The position numbers and the translations under genes were made by a program. Below the pieces are notes generated by a model. The model was given only the letters and a program-made list of their open reading frames with translations. It ran no database searches and was not told where the DNA came from. A stretch of DNA of 64,000 bases from JACKAL01 sp964400355 (GTDB lineage: Bacteria > Bdellovibrionota > Bdellovibrionia > Bdellovibrionales > JAGQZY01), in NCBI GenBank assembly GCA_964400355.1, contig CAYNTO010000007.1, positions 60,619 to 124,618 of the forward strand, given 5' to 3'. The first letter of the stretch is position 1. Every line of letters starts with the position of its first letter. Below, one piece after another: positions 8,726 to 17,847 of the stretch.

Positions 8726-9063
8726 TGCTCAAACGCCGTGAACCCAACACTCAACTGTGTAGCCGCCTGGAAACCGCGACGTCATTTGCAACGCGCGCGA
8801 AAGGTCTTATCGGCACACGCAGCATGAAGGACTACGCTTTGCTGTTTCCCAAGTGCAATTGGATTCACACGTTTTTTATGTCGGTACCGATTGATGTTAT
8901 TTACGTGGATAAAGATATGAAGATTAAAAAGATTGATCACTCCTTACAACCGTGGCGTATGCCACTCCCCGTTTTTACGGCCTCTACCGTGATCGAGGTC
9001 GAAGCGGGTTTAGCGAGCAAGCACAATCTACAAGTGGGCGAGGAACTCCATGTGGGCCATTAA
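8722..9063 (+). CDS. DUF192 family protein
   Basis: A 113-aa DUF192 protein of unknown biochemical role. It shows the family pattern: TRAKGLIGTRSM near the front, then WIHTFFMSVPIDVIYVDKD (the conserved H-T-FFM-PIDV core) and a C-terminal VIEVEAGLASKHNLQVG. It has no signal peptide, unlike many family members. The start overlaps the end of tadC (GTG at 8722 or ATG at 8725, both after GGAGG), and its end overlaps the next FHA gene by 14 bp, so it belongs to the same operon. Confidence 0.88.
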   Translation: MMLKRREPNTQLCSRLETATSFATRAKGLIGTRSMKDYALLFPKCNWIHTFFMSVPIDVIYVDKDMKIKKIDHSLQPWRMPLPVFTASTVIEVEAGLASKHNLQVGEELHVGH

Positions 9064-10750
9064 AATTTTAAACGGATCGCAATCCGGTAAAATCTTTCCA
9101 TTGCAAAAGGGCAACAACGTGATCGGCAGATCCGCTCGTGCCGACATTCGCTTTGCCGACAACGGAGTTTCTAAGAGCCACGCGCAGATATTTGTAACCA
9201 ACGACAAAGTGATTGTTTCCGATCTCAAATCCAGTAACGGCACGTTCGTCAACGGTATTAAAGTGCAGAACCATGGTCTCAAGACCGGCGATAAAGTTTT
9301 GATCAATCAAACCATCTTTACAATCTTTCAACTGCCTGACAACGTGGTGTTCGCCGACCCTAAACTCAACGGCGGCAAAGCTCTCGCCCCGACATCGCCG
9401 CAACATCCCGCCCCCCAACAACCGGGTGGCATGTCTCCGAACATGATGGCACCCTACAGCGGCAATAATGCACTCCAACCCATGATGCACTCACAAACGG
9501 ACTTGGCGCACTACTCGCCCCAGGGCCAGCCGATGATGGCTCCGGTTGCTGTGACCCAGCAGTTCAACGCCGTAGATAGTATGGCCGCAAAAGCAGACAA
9601 CTATATAGAGAGCGTTGCACTCCCGCCGATCTATAAGACCGCGGAAAAGGTCGAGTTTAAATATTTACTGATGCTGTTCGCACTGGGCTTTGTCCTATTA
9701 TGTACGTTTCTCTCGGCCATTCCACTTTCGCGAATCACTACAGAGAGCGTCACCACGGAGAGTAAGCGACGCGCTCTCACTCTGGCGCGCAATCTGGCGC
9801 AAATGAACCGCAAGGCTTTATCCGAAGACTCAGAGTTGTCTCTTACCACCGAATTTGTCGAGCGCGAATCGGGAGTGGAAAAGGCATTGATTCTCTCCTC
9901 GAAGAGCGGAGCGATTATCGCGCCGCCAACTATGATGGGGCGTTATGTTAAGGATCCATTTTTAATTGCCCTGCGCGACTCTCACGAAGAAAAAGTAGAA
10001 GTGCTCGACGACGGCACCAGAATTGGCGCCAGCGTTCCGATCAAATTCTTCAATCCCGATGTCGGCGACACGATGATCGAAGCCTATGCTATCGTGGTCT
10101 ACAATATCGATCCATTGGCGATCGATTTTAATCGCACGCTCAGTTTGTTCATTCAGATCTTCCTTATCGCGGTTTCGATTGGCGCCATCGTGTTCTTTGT
10201 GCAGTACCGCTTAATGGTCTACCCACTCAAGCAGCTCAATAAAGAAGTAGGTAAAGCGCTCAGCGAAGGCAGCTCGACCATTCAAGTCCCTTTCCGTCTG
10301 CCGATTTTTCAGGATCTCATCAGCTCCATCAACTCGGCGTTGTCGCGGATCAACACCAATTTCACGGGCACCGACGAAATGGCATCGATGGCCGATAAAA
10401 CGGCCGAAGCCTACGAACTCGTAAAAATGTTTCCGCAACCGGCTTTTGCCGTCAACTCGGAGACCAAACGTTTTATTGCCGTGAATCCCGAACTGGAACA
10501 GAACAAACTCTTCGCTTCCACGCAACTCATTGGCCAAAGCATCGACGAACTCACAGATAAGTCACTGTATGAATCACTCAAGGATCTCGTCACAATTTGC
10601 GAGAGCAATCCCAACGGTCGACACGCCAACCTACTTCCAGCACAGGGATCAGAAACCTATGAGATCACCGCCAAAGCCATTGTGAGCGGTGGCAAGATCT
10701 CTTATATCGTTTTCACTGTCATGGAAGTGGTTGAGGAGGGTGCCGGATAA
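9050..10750 (+). CDS. FHA-domain transmembrane signalling protein with PAS-like C-terminus
   Basis: A 566-aa protein. The N-terminal FHA domain (residues ~5-92) keeps the phosphothreonine-binding residues: GR (26-27), SKSH (41-44) and SSNGTFVNG (61-69). A Pro/Met/Gln-rich linker follows (110-170), then TM1 (204-224), an extracytoplasmic segment of ~140 residues that looks like a sensor domain, TM2 (366-388), a HAMP-like stretch, and a PAS-like domain (~445-560). There is no kinase or GGDEF output domain, so it probably reads phosphorylation and an envelope signal and passes these on by protein contact. It overlaps DUF192 by 14 bp and the next gene by 1 bp. Confidence 0.85.
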   Translation: MWAIKILNGSQSGKIFPLQKGNNVIGRSARADIRFADNGVSKSHAQIFVTNDKVIVSDLKSSNGTFVNGIKVQNHGLKTGDKVLINQTIFTIFQLPDNVVFADPKLNGGKALAPTSPQHPAPQQPGGMSPNMMAPYSGNNALQPMMHSQTDLAHYSPQGQPMMAPVAVTQQFNAVDSMAAKADNYIESVALPPIYKTAEKVEFKYLLMLFALGFVLLCTFLSAIPLSRITTESVTTESKRRALTLARNLAQMNRKALSEDSELSLTTEFVERESGVEKALILSSKSGAIIAPPTMMGRYVKDPFLIALRDSHEEKVEVLDDGTRIGASVPIKFFNPDVGDTMIEAYAIVVYNIDPLAIDFNRTLSLFIQIFLIAVSIGAIVFFVQYRLMVYPLKQLNKEVGKALSEGSSTIQVPFRLPIFQDLISSINSALSRINTNFTGTDEMASMADKTAEAYELVKMFPQPAFAVNSETKRFIAVNPELEQNKLFASTQLIGQSIDELTDKSLYESLKDLVTICESNPNGRHANLLPAQGSETYEITAKAIVSGGKISYIVFTVMEVVEEGAG

Positions 10751-11748
10751 TGAGCGCTCTCGCCGTAACTCAACAATCTGGACCGGTTGCGAAAACCGCC
10801 ATCCTTAAGGTCATTCAAGGACCAAATAAGGGTGATATGTATCGCATTCAACCGCCAGGTGCTGTTATCGGCAGGGATCCACAGAGTTGCCAGATCATTA
10901 TTAATGATGACCGCGTGAGCCGCCAGCAATGCCGCGTGGATTTTAAGTTCAATGGGATCTTCGTCGAAGATCTCAGCGGCAAAAGCACCACCTTCGTCAA
11001 TTTACAAAGTGTTGCCACCCAAATTCTCGCCTCCGGCGACCAACTCGGTTTTGGCGATACTATTTTTGAAATCAACTTTGAGTCACAGGCCCCACTTTCT
11101 CTGGCCGCGCCACCGGGATCGCTCACTGCCAATGGTCAGCCCGTGCTGCCTCCCGCTGGTCTTTATGGAATTCCCGATCTCGGTGCAGGAGCGCCGAAAG
11201 AGCCGTTCCTCAATAAAAAAAATATTATTCGTTTAGGGTTCGTCGCGATACTCATCGCCGGCGGTATTTTTATAAATCAGGAAGTGCTTAAAGCAAAACC
11301 GCCGAAGATCAACTCTCCCGATGAGATCAATCAAGCCATCGAGGCCGTGCAAAAGCGCCAGGAGGAGTTGCGCAAACCCCGCGAGCACCTCACAGCGCAG
11401 GATACATACAACCAACGTTCAGCGGAAAAGTATTATAAAAAAGGGCTGCGCGATTTTCAGAACAAAATGTACTCTCGCGCTATCGAATCTTTCCAGACCG
11501 CGCTTTCCGTGCAACCGAACTATGTGCAGGCAAAACGTTATTTAAAACTGTCCGAAAAACGCCGCCAGGACGCGATAGATATGCATATGGACTTTGGTAA
11601 TAAATTTAAGGCCAAATCAATGTACAAGCTCTGCATTGGCGAGTTTGGAAAAGTTCTGCAAATTATCAACAGACCCGACGATAAAAAATACCAACTTGCT
11701 AAAGAGCAGATCCAAGAATGCCGTTTGCTACAACAGGGGACCGACTAA
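10750..11748 (+). CDS. FHA-domain/TPR single-pass membrane protein, FHA site degenerate
   Basis: 332 aa: an FHA fold at residues ~16-105, a linker, one TM segment at ~176-194, then a helical C-terminal region with TPR-like units (AEKYYKKGLRDFQNKMYSRAIESF and the following repeat). By the usual orientation the TPR part would lie outside the cytoplasm. The FHA domain keeps Gly41-Arg42, but the binding His is replaced (SRQQ, residue 60) and the late Asn-Gly pair is absent (KSTTFVN), so phosphothreonine binding is doubtful. Start and stop touch both neighbours (TAATG junction upstream; stop directly before the next GTG). Confidence 0.82.
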   Translation: MSALAVTQQSGPVAKTAILKVIQGPNKGDMYRIQPPGAVIGRDPQSCQIIINDDRVSRQQCRVDFKFNGIFVEDLSGKSTTFVNLQSVATQILASGDQLGFGDTIFEINFESQAPLSLAAPPGSLTANGQPVLPPAGLYGIPDLGAGAPKEPFLNKKNIIRLGFVAILIAGGIFINQEVLKAKPPKINSPDEINQAIEAVQKRQEELRKPREHLTAQDTYNQRSAEKYYKKGLRDFQNKMYSRAIESFQTALSVQPNYVQAKRYLKLSEKRRQDAIDMHMDFGNKFKAKSMYKLCIGEFGKVLQIINRPDDKKYQLAKEQIQECRLLQQGTD

Positions 11749-13809
11749 GTGGCTCGACTAAAGGTGAGACGACATCAACAGGATTTCGGTGAGCTTATTC
11801 TCGATGAGAGTAAGAAACACTATATCGGTCGCAAAGACGATTGCGATGTCGTGCTGCAATCCGATCCCGGAATTTCTCGCCAACACATGGAGCTTTCCTA
11901 CGAAGCCGGCAATTGGGTTTTGCGCATTCTCTCGCAACATCTACCCATCGTGTTCGAGGGAAAAACACTCATTCAACTGGAACTCAAAGAATCTCCAATG
12001 CACTTCGAGGTGCATCCCTACGACTTCACTTTCGAGAGCGAAACAATTTCCGCCGAAGAAGAATCGCCTCTGGATCAGTTGGCGGATTTGCCGATTTTAA
12101 TGGACCACGACATCTCCGAGGGTTCAATGGCGGATTCTGCAGCTCATGAGTCGGAGTTCAATCAGGCCATTCCCGTGGAAGACGACAACGGTGGTGGTCG
12201 CGCTCAATCTCCCGATGCGATAAACCCTGAGGTTACCTTTCATGGTAGCGAAGAAAAGACCAGCGAAATCAGTCTCTCCGGAGAGCCGTATTTAAAGTTC
12301 ATGTACTCCACACACTCGGAGTCGATCCGCCTTAAAGGTAACAAATGGATTGCGGGTCGCGACAATATCGCACAAATCCATCTCGATGATCGCAAAGCGA
12401 GCCGCCAGCACTTCACAATCGAAAAAGCGGGCGATCAGTTCTACATAAAAGATCTCAAGAGCGCCAACGGCACTTTATTGAATGGCCAGGAGCTTTATGC
12501 CTCCGAACCCAAAGAGATCAAAAGCGGCGACATCATCACCGTGAATCAGCTCACGATTATTTTTGAGCTTCGCGATTTATCATTCTCCGACAAACTGAAA
12601 GATCTACCTCTGCAAGCCTACAGTGGCCCCATGATTCTTACCTCTCAGGAATGGGACTCGGTAGGACCAAACCTGGCGCCCACATTGCCGCAACCAATGC
12701 CGCTGTCCACAAACCAGCTCGCGCAATTGCCGGGCACGGTTTATAAAATTGAACAGCCGCAAAAAAAGAACCCTATGCGTATGGTTCTTATGGCTGCAGC
12801 CGCCCTCATTATCGTTGGCGCCGTGGTCATGAATCAGGAAGAACCACCTAAACCTGTCGTTGTTAACGACGGCCAGATCAAAACATTCGAAACACTCAAG
12901 CCAGAAGATCAAAAACTGGTGATGGATGACTACAATTTGGTACAGCAGTACGCGGCCGCGGGCCAAATCGAAAATGCTCTAAACCGATTGGAAAAGATCC
13001 ACACTCTTGTGCAGTTTTATAAAGATTCACGCGAAATCGAAGCGCGCATGCGCGAGGCGCGCGAAATCGTAAAGCAACAGGAATTCATTAAGCAACAGCA
13101 GCGTGAGCAAGAAGAGACCAAACAACGTGTGATCACGGTGGTAGCGGATTGTCGCGAGCGCTATGCCAATGGCGTTGATGTGGATGCGGCAAGAAGCTGT
13201 TTGGGCGAAGCTCTCCAACTCGAACCTGACAACGTGGAAGCACAGTCGATCATTACCGCTATCGAAATGCGTCTCAGCCAGGCGCGCGAACAGGAGCGCT
13301 TGCTTAAAGAATACAACGACAGCGTTGATAAAGGTCGAGATCTTTTTGGCAAAGCCAAAACGTACTTAACCAACAAAGATTACCATGAAGCGATCAACGC
13401 GTTCTCAGCGCACATCAACTCGAACCTCCCCGATCCTGATAATCTTAAAAAAGCATCGGAGCGAACCATTGCCTCCATCCGCGAACATATAGATTCGCAA
13501 AAGAACAAGTACATGGTGAAGGCGCGCTCACTGCAGTCTGCCAGCAATCTCCGCGATGCGATCCTTTACGCCGAACAGGCTAAAAAAATTGATCCGTACG
13601 ATTACAGCATACCCAACTTTATCGAATCCAATCGACGTGAGCTCGAAGGGCAAATGAAGCTGCTTTATCAAGACGGCGCGATTGAGGAAAAATTTGGAAA
13701 CCTCCACATTAGTAAAGAAAAATGGAAGATCATTATCGATAGAGATATCCCCACGGGTGAATACTACCTTAAGGCTAAGCGCAAGATGGCGCAGTATGGA
13801 TTGTTATAA
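11749..13809 (+). CDS. Double-FHA, coiled-coil/TPR single-pass membrane protein
   Basis: 686 aa beginning with GTG directly behind the previous stop codon. FHA-1 (residues ~5-100) has GR at 27-28 and SRQH at 43-46 but lacks the Asn-Gly motif. FHA-2 (~180-275) is canonical with AGRDN, ASRQH and SANGTLLNG. One TM segment follows at ~345-362 (VLMAAAALIIVGAVVM), then ~320 residues of charged helices and TPR-like repeats, including a Gln/Glu-rich coiled coil around 430-470. The layout FHA-TM-TPR repeats that of the preceding gene, so the two probably arose by duplication and may assemble together with TadC at the membrane. Confidence 0.85.
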   Translation: MARLKVRRHQQDFGELILDESKKHYIGRKDDCDVVLQSDPGISRQHMELSYEAGNWVLRILSQHLPIVFEGKTLIQLELKESPMHFEVHPYDFTFESETISAEEESPLDQLADLPILMDHDISEGSMADSAAHESEFNQAIPVEDDNGGGRAQSPDAINPEVTFHGSEEKTSEISLSGEPYLKFMYSTHSESIRLKGNKWIAGRDNIAQIHLDDRKASRQHFTIEKAGDQFYIKDLKSANGTLLNGQELYASEPKEIKSGDIITVNQLTIIFELRDLSFSDKLKDLPLQAYSGPMILTSQEWDSVGPNLAPTLPQPMPLSTNQLAQLPGTVYKIEQPQKKNPMRMVLMAAAALIIVGAVVMNQEEPPKPVVVNDGQIKTFETLKPEDQKLVMDDYNLVQQYAAAGQIENALNRLEKIHTLVQFYKDSREIEARMREAREIVKQQEFIKQQQREQEETKQRVITVVADCRERYANGVDVDAARSCLGEALQLEPDNVEAQSIITAIEMRLSQAREQERLLKEYNDSVDKGRDLFGKAKTYLTNKDYHEAINAFSAHINSNLPDPDNLKKASERTIASIREHIDSQKNKYMVKARSLQSASNLRDAILYAEQAKKIDPYDYSIPNFIESNRRELEGQMKLLYQDGAIEEKFGNLHISKEKWKIIIDRDIPTGEYYLKAKRKMAQYGLL

Positions 13810-13811
13810 AC

Positions 13812-14495
13812 ATGCAGATCACAACTCGGCCCTACGGTGGCAAACTTTTTCGCCCCTTACCGGAAGTCCACATTAGCGAGGATCAAAACCTTGTTATCGT
13901 TGCGACTCCGTGGGGACAAACCGCGATTGCCAAAGATTTTATAAATGGAGTAACGACCATTTGGCGCGACTCCGCGCGCGACATTGATCGCGCTAAGGGT
14001 TACGCGCACGATGACGGCCTCTCTCCCCTCGAGCATTTGTTCAAAATGGCCGTGCTTGCCGTGCACGAGGATTTAAAAGACAAATACAATGAGGAAGAGC
14101 TCTCCGCGGGCTTAGAAGTGCTGTGCATTCTACGCACTCAGCACAAGATCGCGTGGTTTCAGGTGGGGGCTCCGGCGCTGGTGCTTGTGCGTGATCAGGC
14201 GCTAACGCCCCTGTTTCACCCTGTCGATTTTAGTCATGATTTCTCGACACCCGAATTGTTATTACCACCACTCCCTAAGGATCTGTTGGGTGTTCAGCAA
14301 CAAGTGAATTTAACTGTAGGCGGATTAAAATTGCACAAGGGCGACCGGTTCTTAATGGTGAGTCGCAGCTCAATACCGAGCCGCTTTTTTCAGACTCTCG
14401 ATCCACAGTCGCTCACGCTCGATGCCGCCACAGAAATCTTTGCGCAAGACAATGAGAACCAGCCGTTTTGGATGGGCTTATTGCTTATGGATTGA
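13812..14495 (+). CDS. PP2C-like protein lacking metal-binding residues
   Basis: A 227-aa cytoplasmic protein, last gene of the FHA operon (2 bp after the previous stop). The order of segments resembles PP2C/SpoIIE-type phosphatases: GLEVLCILRTQHKIAWFQVG-APALVL corresponds to the strand pair before GDSR, and GDRFLMVSRSSIP corresponds to the strand ending in SDG. The aspartates that bind the two metals in true PP2C enzymes are missing at both places (GAPA, SRS), so it would be a pseudophosphatase or a related non-catalytic fold. Assignment is by pattern only. Its 3' end overlaps kdsA tail to tail by 18 bp. Confidence 0.5.
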   Translation: MQITTRPYGGKLFRPLPEVHISEDQNLVIVATPWGQTAIAKDFINGVTTIWRDSARDIDRAKGYAHDDGLSPLEHLFKMAVLAVHEDLKDKYNEEELSAGLEVLCILRTQHKIAWFQVGAPALVLVRDQALTPLFHPVDFSHDFSTPELLLPPLPKDLLGVQQQVNLTVGGLKLHKGDRFLMVSRSSIPSRFFQTLDPQSLTLDAATEIFAQDNENQPFWMGLLLMD

Positions 14496-15329
14496 CCAAA
14501 TCTGATTCAACGTTTTTAACAATGTATCCATTTCGGCCAGCGGCAAACTGCTTGGGCCATCGCACAACGCCTGATCTGGGCGCGGATGTGTTTCGATAAA
14601 TACGCCGTCCACACCTGCCGCCATTGCCGCGCGAGCGAGAAGTGGAATCATTTCGGCGCGACCATCGCTCGACGTGCCCGAGGCCCCTGGAAGTTGCGTG
14701 GAGTGCGAGGCATCCATGATAACCGGGTAACCCAACGCGCGCATATCGGCGAGGCCGGTCATATCATTCACAAGTCGATTGTAACCAAACGTTGTCCCGC
14801 GTTCGCACAACAAAAGTTTGCTATTGTTCCGCGACACCATTTTCTCTATCGGCGACTTCATATCCCAAGGCGCTAGAAATTGGCCTTTTTTAATGTGCAC
14901 AACTTTGCCCGTTTCGGCGACGGCGTACAAGAGATCTGTCTGACGCGAAAGAAATGCCGGGATCTGAATCACGTCGGCCACTTCGGCAACGGCCTTGACC
15001 TGAGTGGTCTCATGAACATCGGTGATCACCGGGCAACCGATTTTTTCTTTTACCTTTTGCAAAATGGCTAAGCCTTCTTTGAGGCCATGACCGCGAAAGC
15101 TTTTGCCGCTGGTGCGATTGGCTTTGTCAAAAGAGCATTTAAAAATCCACGGAACACCATTGGCATCGGTGATTCTTTTTAGCTCCTGAGCGGCCTCGAG
15201 AACCAAGCCCTCATCTTCGACAATATCGGGGCCCGCAAAGAGCACCCAGTTTTTACAATCGCCCCATGTGTAAGTGCGATTGTTGTACGTGAACGACACA
15301 GTATTTTTGAGGGGTTTCATTTTTTGCAT
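14478..15329 (-). CDS. kdsA: 2-dehydro-3-deoxyphosphooctonate aldolase (KDO-8-phosphate synthase)
   Basis: Condenses phosphoenolpyruvate with arabinose 5-phosphate to KDO-8-P for the lipopolysaccharide inner core, so the cell has a Gram-negative outer membrane. Strong family sequence throughout: FAGPDIVEDE, FKCSFDKANRTS, TDVHETTQ, QIPAFLSRQTDLL, KKGQFLAPWDM, TTFGYNRLVNDM, and the C-terminal DGVFIETHPRPDQALCDG. About 283 aa, which is standard. ATG at 15329 is preferred; ATG at 15320 is also possible. It lies 58 bp downstream of the sulfatase-like lipoprotein gene on the same strand. Confidence 0.95.
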   Translation of the reverse strand: MQKMKPLKNTVSFTYNNRTYTWGDCKNWVLFAGPDIVEDEGLVLEAAQELKRITDANGVPWIFKCSFDKANRTSGKSFRGHGLKEGLAILQKVKEKIGCPVITDVHETTQVKAVAEVADVIQIPAFLSRQTDLLYAVAETGKVVHIKKGQFLAPWDMKSPIEKMVSRNNSKLLLCERGTTFGYNRLVNDMTGLADMRALGYPVIMDASHSTQLPGASGTSSDGRAEMIPLLARAAMAAGVDGVFIETHPRPDQALCDGPSSLPLAEMDTLLKTLNQIWSIHKQ

Positions 15330-15387
15330 AGACCCAGAACCTACCCGAACTCGCAAAATCAAGCAAGTGGGAGATCACCTGCACAGC

Positions 15388-17145
15388 TCAGTCGTAAAGA
15401 AAATTCAGTCCCTCTGGGAGTGGATAGGTGGCTATGGTTTTGCGCAGGTGGGCCTTGTCCGGCAGACGCAGGTAGAGGTCTGTCAGTGATGGCCCAATCA
15501 ATCGAGAGCTGTCCACATGCCAATTTAAGTCGATAAACAGATTGCGATAGGCCAGATGCTTGTACTGGCGATAGAAACGGTATTTGCGCATAAAGCGTTT
15601 TTCCCAGTAGAGCGCATCGGATTCTTTTATGCGTTTTTCCCAGGCCAAAAGCGCTAGTAATAGTGAGTCGTTGCAGTTGCGCAACAGTGAGAGGCGCTTG
15701 CGACCGTAGAACAACCGTTCGCACGACGTCTGCAGTTGCGGAATTTTCGCAATTTCCAAGTTTCTCTGTGCCACATAAGATACAGCCTGCGCGGGGTTGT
15801 CCTTAAGGCCGTCCCAATCGTTTCTTTCCACCGCGATATCGGTGGTTATGGTTTGCACAATGGCGCTTTTATTATTTTTGCGAATGCGCTCGATAATATT
15901 TTTAGGAGTATCGGGATGCTGTTTGTTGATCTCGCGCAAAAATGTATACAGTTCGTTGCCATAATCTATTTGAGTATCAAAACTTTGATCCACACGGTAG
16001 TTGAGCCACGTGAGGTTTTGGCTTCCCACCTGGCTTTCGGAAAGCGCCGTCATTTCAGTTTGATCGGCCACGGAATGATAGATCTCGAGGGTACGTTTTG
16101 GAAACACCAGGTAGTCCTCGGTGCGCAAGGAAATGAGCGGCGGATAACCAAACCACCACGTGGGCCAATCGGAACGAATCTCCACGGATTTGGGCAAGGT
16201 TCCCAACCACCCGTCGACAAACACCTCAAAGCTCTCTTTGCTTTTTGGCGAGTCCAATACGCCGAGAACAAAGTTCCCCAGTTCGGCATGAGTGAGAATG
16301 TTGTCTACTGAACGCGTGCTCTCACGATCGGTAAACGGCAGCTTCACAAAGAGCGGCACGTGAACATTTTCCGCGTATACATTTTCGCGCCAAGTGGTTG
16401 AACGCAGAGCGAGGCTCTCGCCATTTAAGCCAGTAAAGATGAGCACGGTGTTCGCCCAGTATTTTTCTTTTTTGAGCCACTGTAAAAATTTGCCGAGAGT
16501 TTCGTCGATTTCATCCACCTGAGAATCGAAAGTGCGCGCGCGCTCTTTGCCCTCTTCGTTGACGGTGGTTTGATTGTAAAACTGCGTGTCCGGCACATAG
16601 AGATTGAGGAGAAACGGCCCTTCCTGTTCGGAAATCCACGACTTTGCGCGCTCGAAGTTAGTGCGAATCGGGCGAAACGTTGAATCGCTAGTGAGAAATT
16701 CGTCGTCACACAGTTCGAACCCTTGCTGCAAACCCGATTTGCACAACAGCGGTGGACCGCCGGTGAGAAATGCGGTTCGGTAACCCACTGTGAGCGCCTT
16801 TTCTGGCAAGGTTTGCGTGGTTTCAGGTATCGACACGGAACCGTTGTCCACAACTTTGTGTTGAGCAAGGGTCGAGCCGGTCAGTAGCGATGTCATGGTC
16901 GGTTGACTGAGTGTTGATGGACTAAAGAAATGGGTAAATCGCAGACCGCTAGAACACAACTGCGCAAATCCCCCCGCCTGTTCCATCGGATCACTACAGG
17001 ACAGGCGGTCAAAATTGAGACCTTCTACGGATATGATAATAATATTGGGTTTTCCTTCGTTTGGATGCTCCCAAAACGTGCAACTGGAGAGAAAAATAGA
17101 CCCAGTCAGAAGGAGAAAATGGCGGTAAAAGCTAGCGTGCATCAT
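15388..17145 (-). CDS. Sulfatase/alkaline-phosphatase-superfamily lipoprotein, probably inactive
   Basis: A 585-aa lipoprotein; the signal MMHASFYRHFLLLTGS is followed by lipobox LSSC. The next ~300 residues follow the sulfatase fold (NIIIISVEGLNFDRL, FFSPSTLSQPTMTSLLTGS, later VLIFTGLNGESLALRS). Key residues differ from active members: the first metal Asp is Glu in SVEG, the nucleophile loop lacks the Arg of C/S-x-P-x-R (SQPTM), and the Asp-His of the DHG motif is Leu-Asn. It is therefore likely a non-catalytic family member. The C-terminal ~200 residues are charged and helical. ATG 17145 follows AAGAG; an upstream start at 17229 would bury the signal peptide. Confidence 0.72.
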   Translation of the reverse strand: MMHASFYRHFLLLTGSIFLSSCTFWEHPNEGKPNIIIISVEGLNFDRLSCSDPMEQAGGFAQLCSSGLRFTHFFSPSTLSQPTMTSLLTGSTLAQHKVVDNGSVSIPETTQTLPEKALTVGYRTAFLTGGPPLLCKSGLQQGFELCDDEFLTSDSTFRPIRTNFERAKSWISEQEGPFLLNLYVPDTQFYNQTTVNEEGKERARTFDSQVDEIDETLGKFLQWLKKEKYWANTVLIFTGLNGESLALRSTTWRENVYAENVHVPLFVKLPFTDRESTRSVDNILTHAELGNFVLGVLDSPKSKESFEVFVDGWLGTLPKSVEIRSDWPTWWFGYPPLISLRTEDYLVFPKRTLEIYHSVADQTEMTALSESQVGSQNLTWLNYRVDQSFDTQIDYGNELYTFLREINKQHPDTPKNIIERIRKNNKSAIVQTITTDIAVERNDWDGLKDNPAQAVSYVAQRNLEIAKIPQLQTSCERLFYGRKRLSLLRNCNDSLLLALLAWEKRIKESDALYWEKRFMRKYRFYRQYKHLAYRNLFIDLNWHVDSSRLIGPSLTDLYLRLPDKAHLRKTIATYPLPEGLNFLYD

Positions 17146-17157
17146 TCGAACTCTTAG

Positions 17158-17186
17158 TTGATTTATTGAACACCTATTCCTATAAC
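17158..17186 (+). promoter_or_regulatory. Sigma-70-like promoter for exbB-exbD
   Basis: TTGATT at 17158-17163, 17-bp spacer, TATAAC at 17181-17186, 31 bp before the exbB start codon. It lies in the gap between divergent genes and was recognised by consensus only. Confidence 0.5.
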
Positions 17187-17217
17187 ATATCTTTACTCGC
17201 GAAAGGAGTGACGCACC

Positions 17218-17844
17218 GTGAACTTTCAAGGATTATTCGGATTAGCTCAAGGTTTTGCAGATGTTATTTTATGGATTCTCATGCTTTCGAGCGTAATGAG
17301 TATCGCCCTGATTTTGGAAAGATTCGTCACATTAGGTAAAGTCGCAAAAGGAAATAAAAAATTCCGCGAAATGGCTAAAGATGTAATCGAAAATCAGAAC
17401 TACAATAACTTAGATTCACTGGCCCAGGACGACACTCTTGCTCAACGAGCCATGAGACACGGCCTTAAGCACGCCAAGACGCACGGTTCGAAAGGTCTCG
17501 ACGAGGTCTTCACTTCGTTCACTCTGATCGAAAAACCGCGTCTCGACAGATACCTCAACTTTTTGGCGACTGTGGGTTCTAACGCTCCTTTCGTCGGTCT
17601 TTTGGGAACTGTGATGGGGATCATGAAGGCGTTTAACGATTTGGCACAGAACTCCGCCGCTGGTAACGAAGTGGTCATGTTGGGTATTGCCCACGCACTT
17701 ATCGCAACAGCTATCGGTCTCTTCGTGGCCATTCCCGCAGTTATTGCTTACAACTATTATTCTAAAATGGTGAAAGACACTGTTCAGACGATTGAAGTGG
17801 CCAAAGAACTCAGCCTCGCTTACGCGAAAACCACAAAAGGATAA
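17218..17844 (+). CDS. exbB: MotA/TolQ/ExbB proton channel family protein
   Basis: A 208-aa inner-membrane stator subunit that, with its ExbD/TolR partner, converts proton motive force into mechanical energy for an envelope process. TM segments are at ~10-33, ~115-140 and ~150-180. The conserved family core is LNFLATVGSNAPFVGLLGTV followed by GIMKAFNDL and HALIATAIGLFVAIPAVIAYN. GTG start with AAAGGAG 9 bases upstream and a good promoter. The ExbD gene follows after 3 bp. No TonB, TolA or TonB-dependent receptor is nearby, so the energised partner is unknown. Confidence 0.88.
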   Translation: MNFQGLFGLAQGFADVILWILMLSSVMSIALILERFVTLGKVAKGNKKFREMAKDVIENQNYNNLDSLAQDDTLAQRAMRHGLKHAKTHGSKGLDEVFTSFTLIEKPRLDRYLNFLATVGSNAPFVGLLGTVMGIMKAFNDLAQNSAAGNEVVMLGIAHALIATAIGLFVAIPAVIAYNYYSKMVKDTVQTIEVAKELSLAYAKTTKG

Positions 17845-17847
17845 ATA

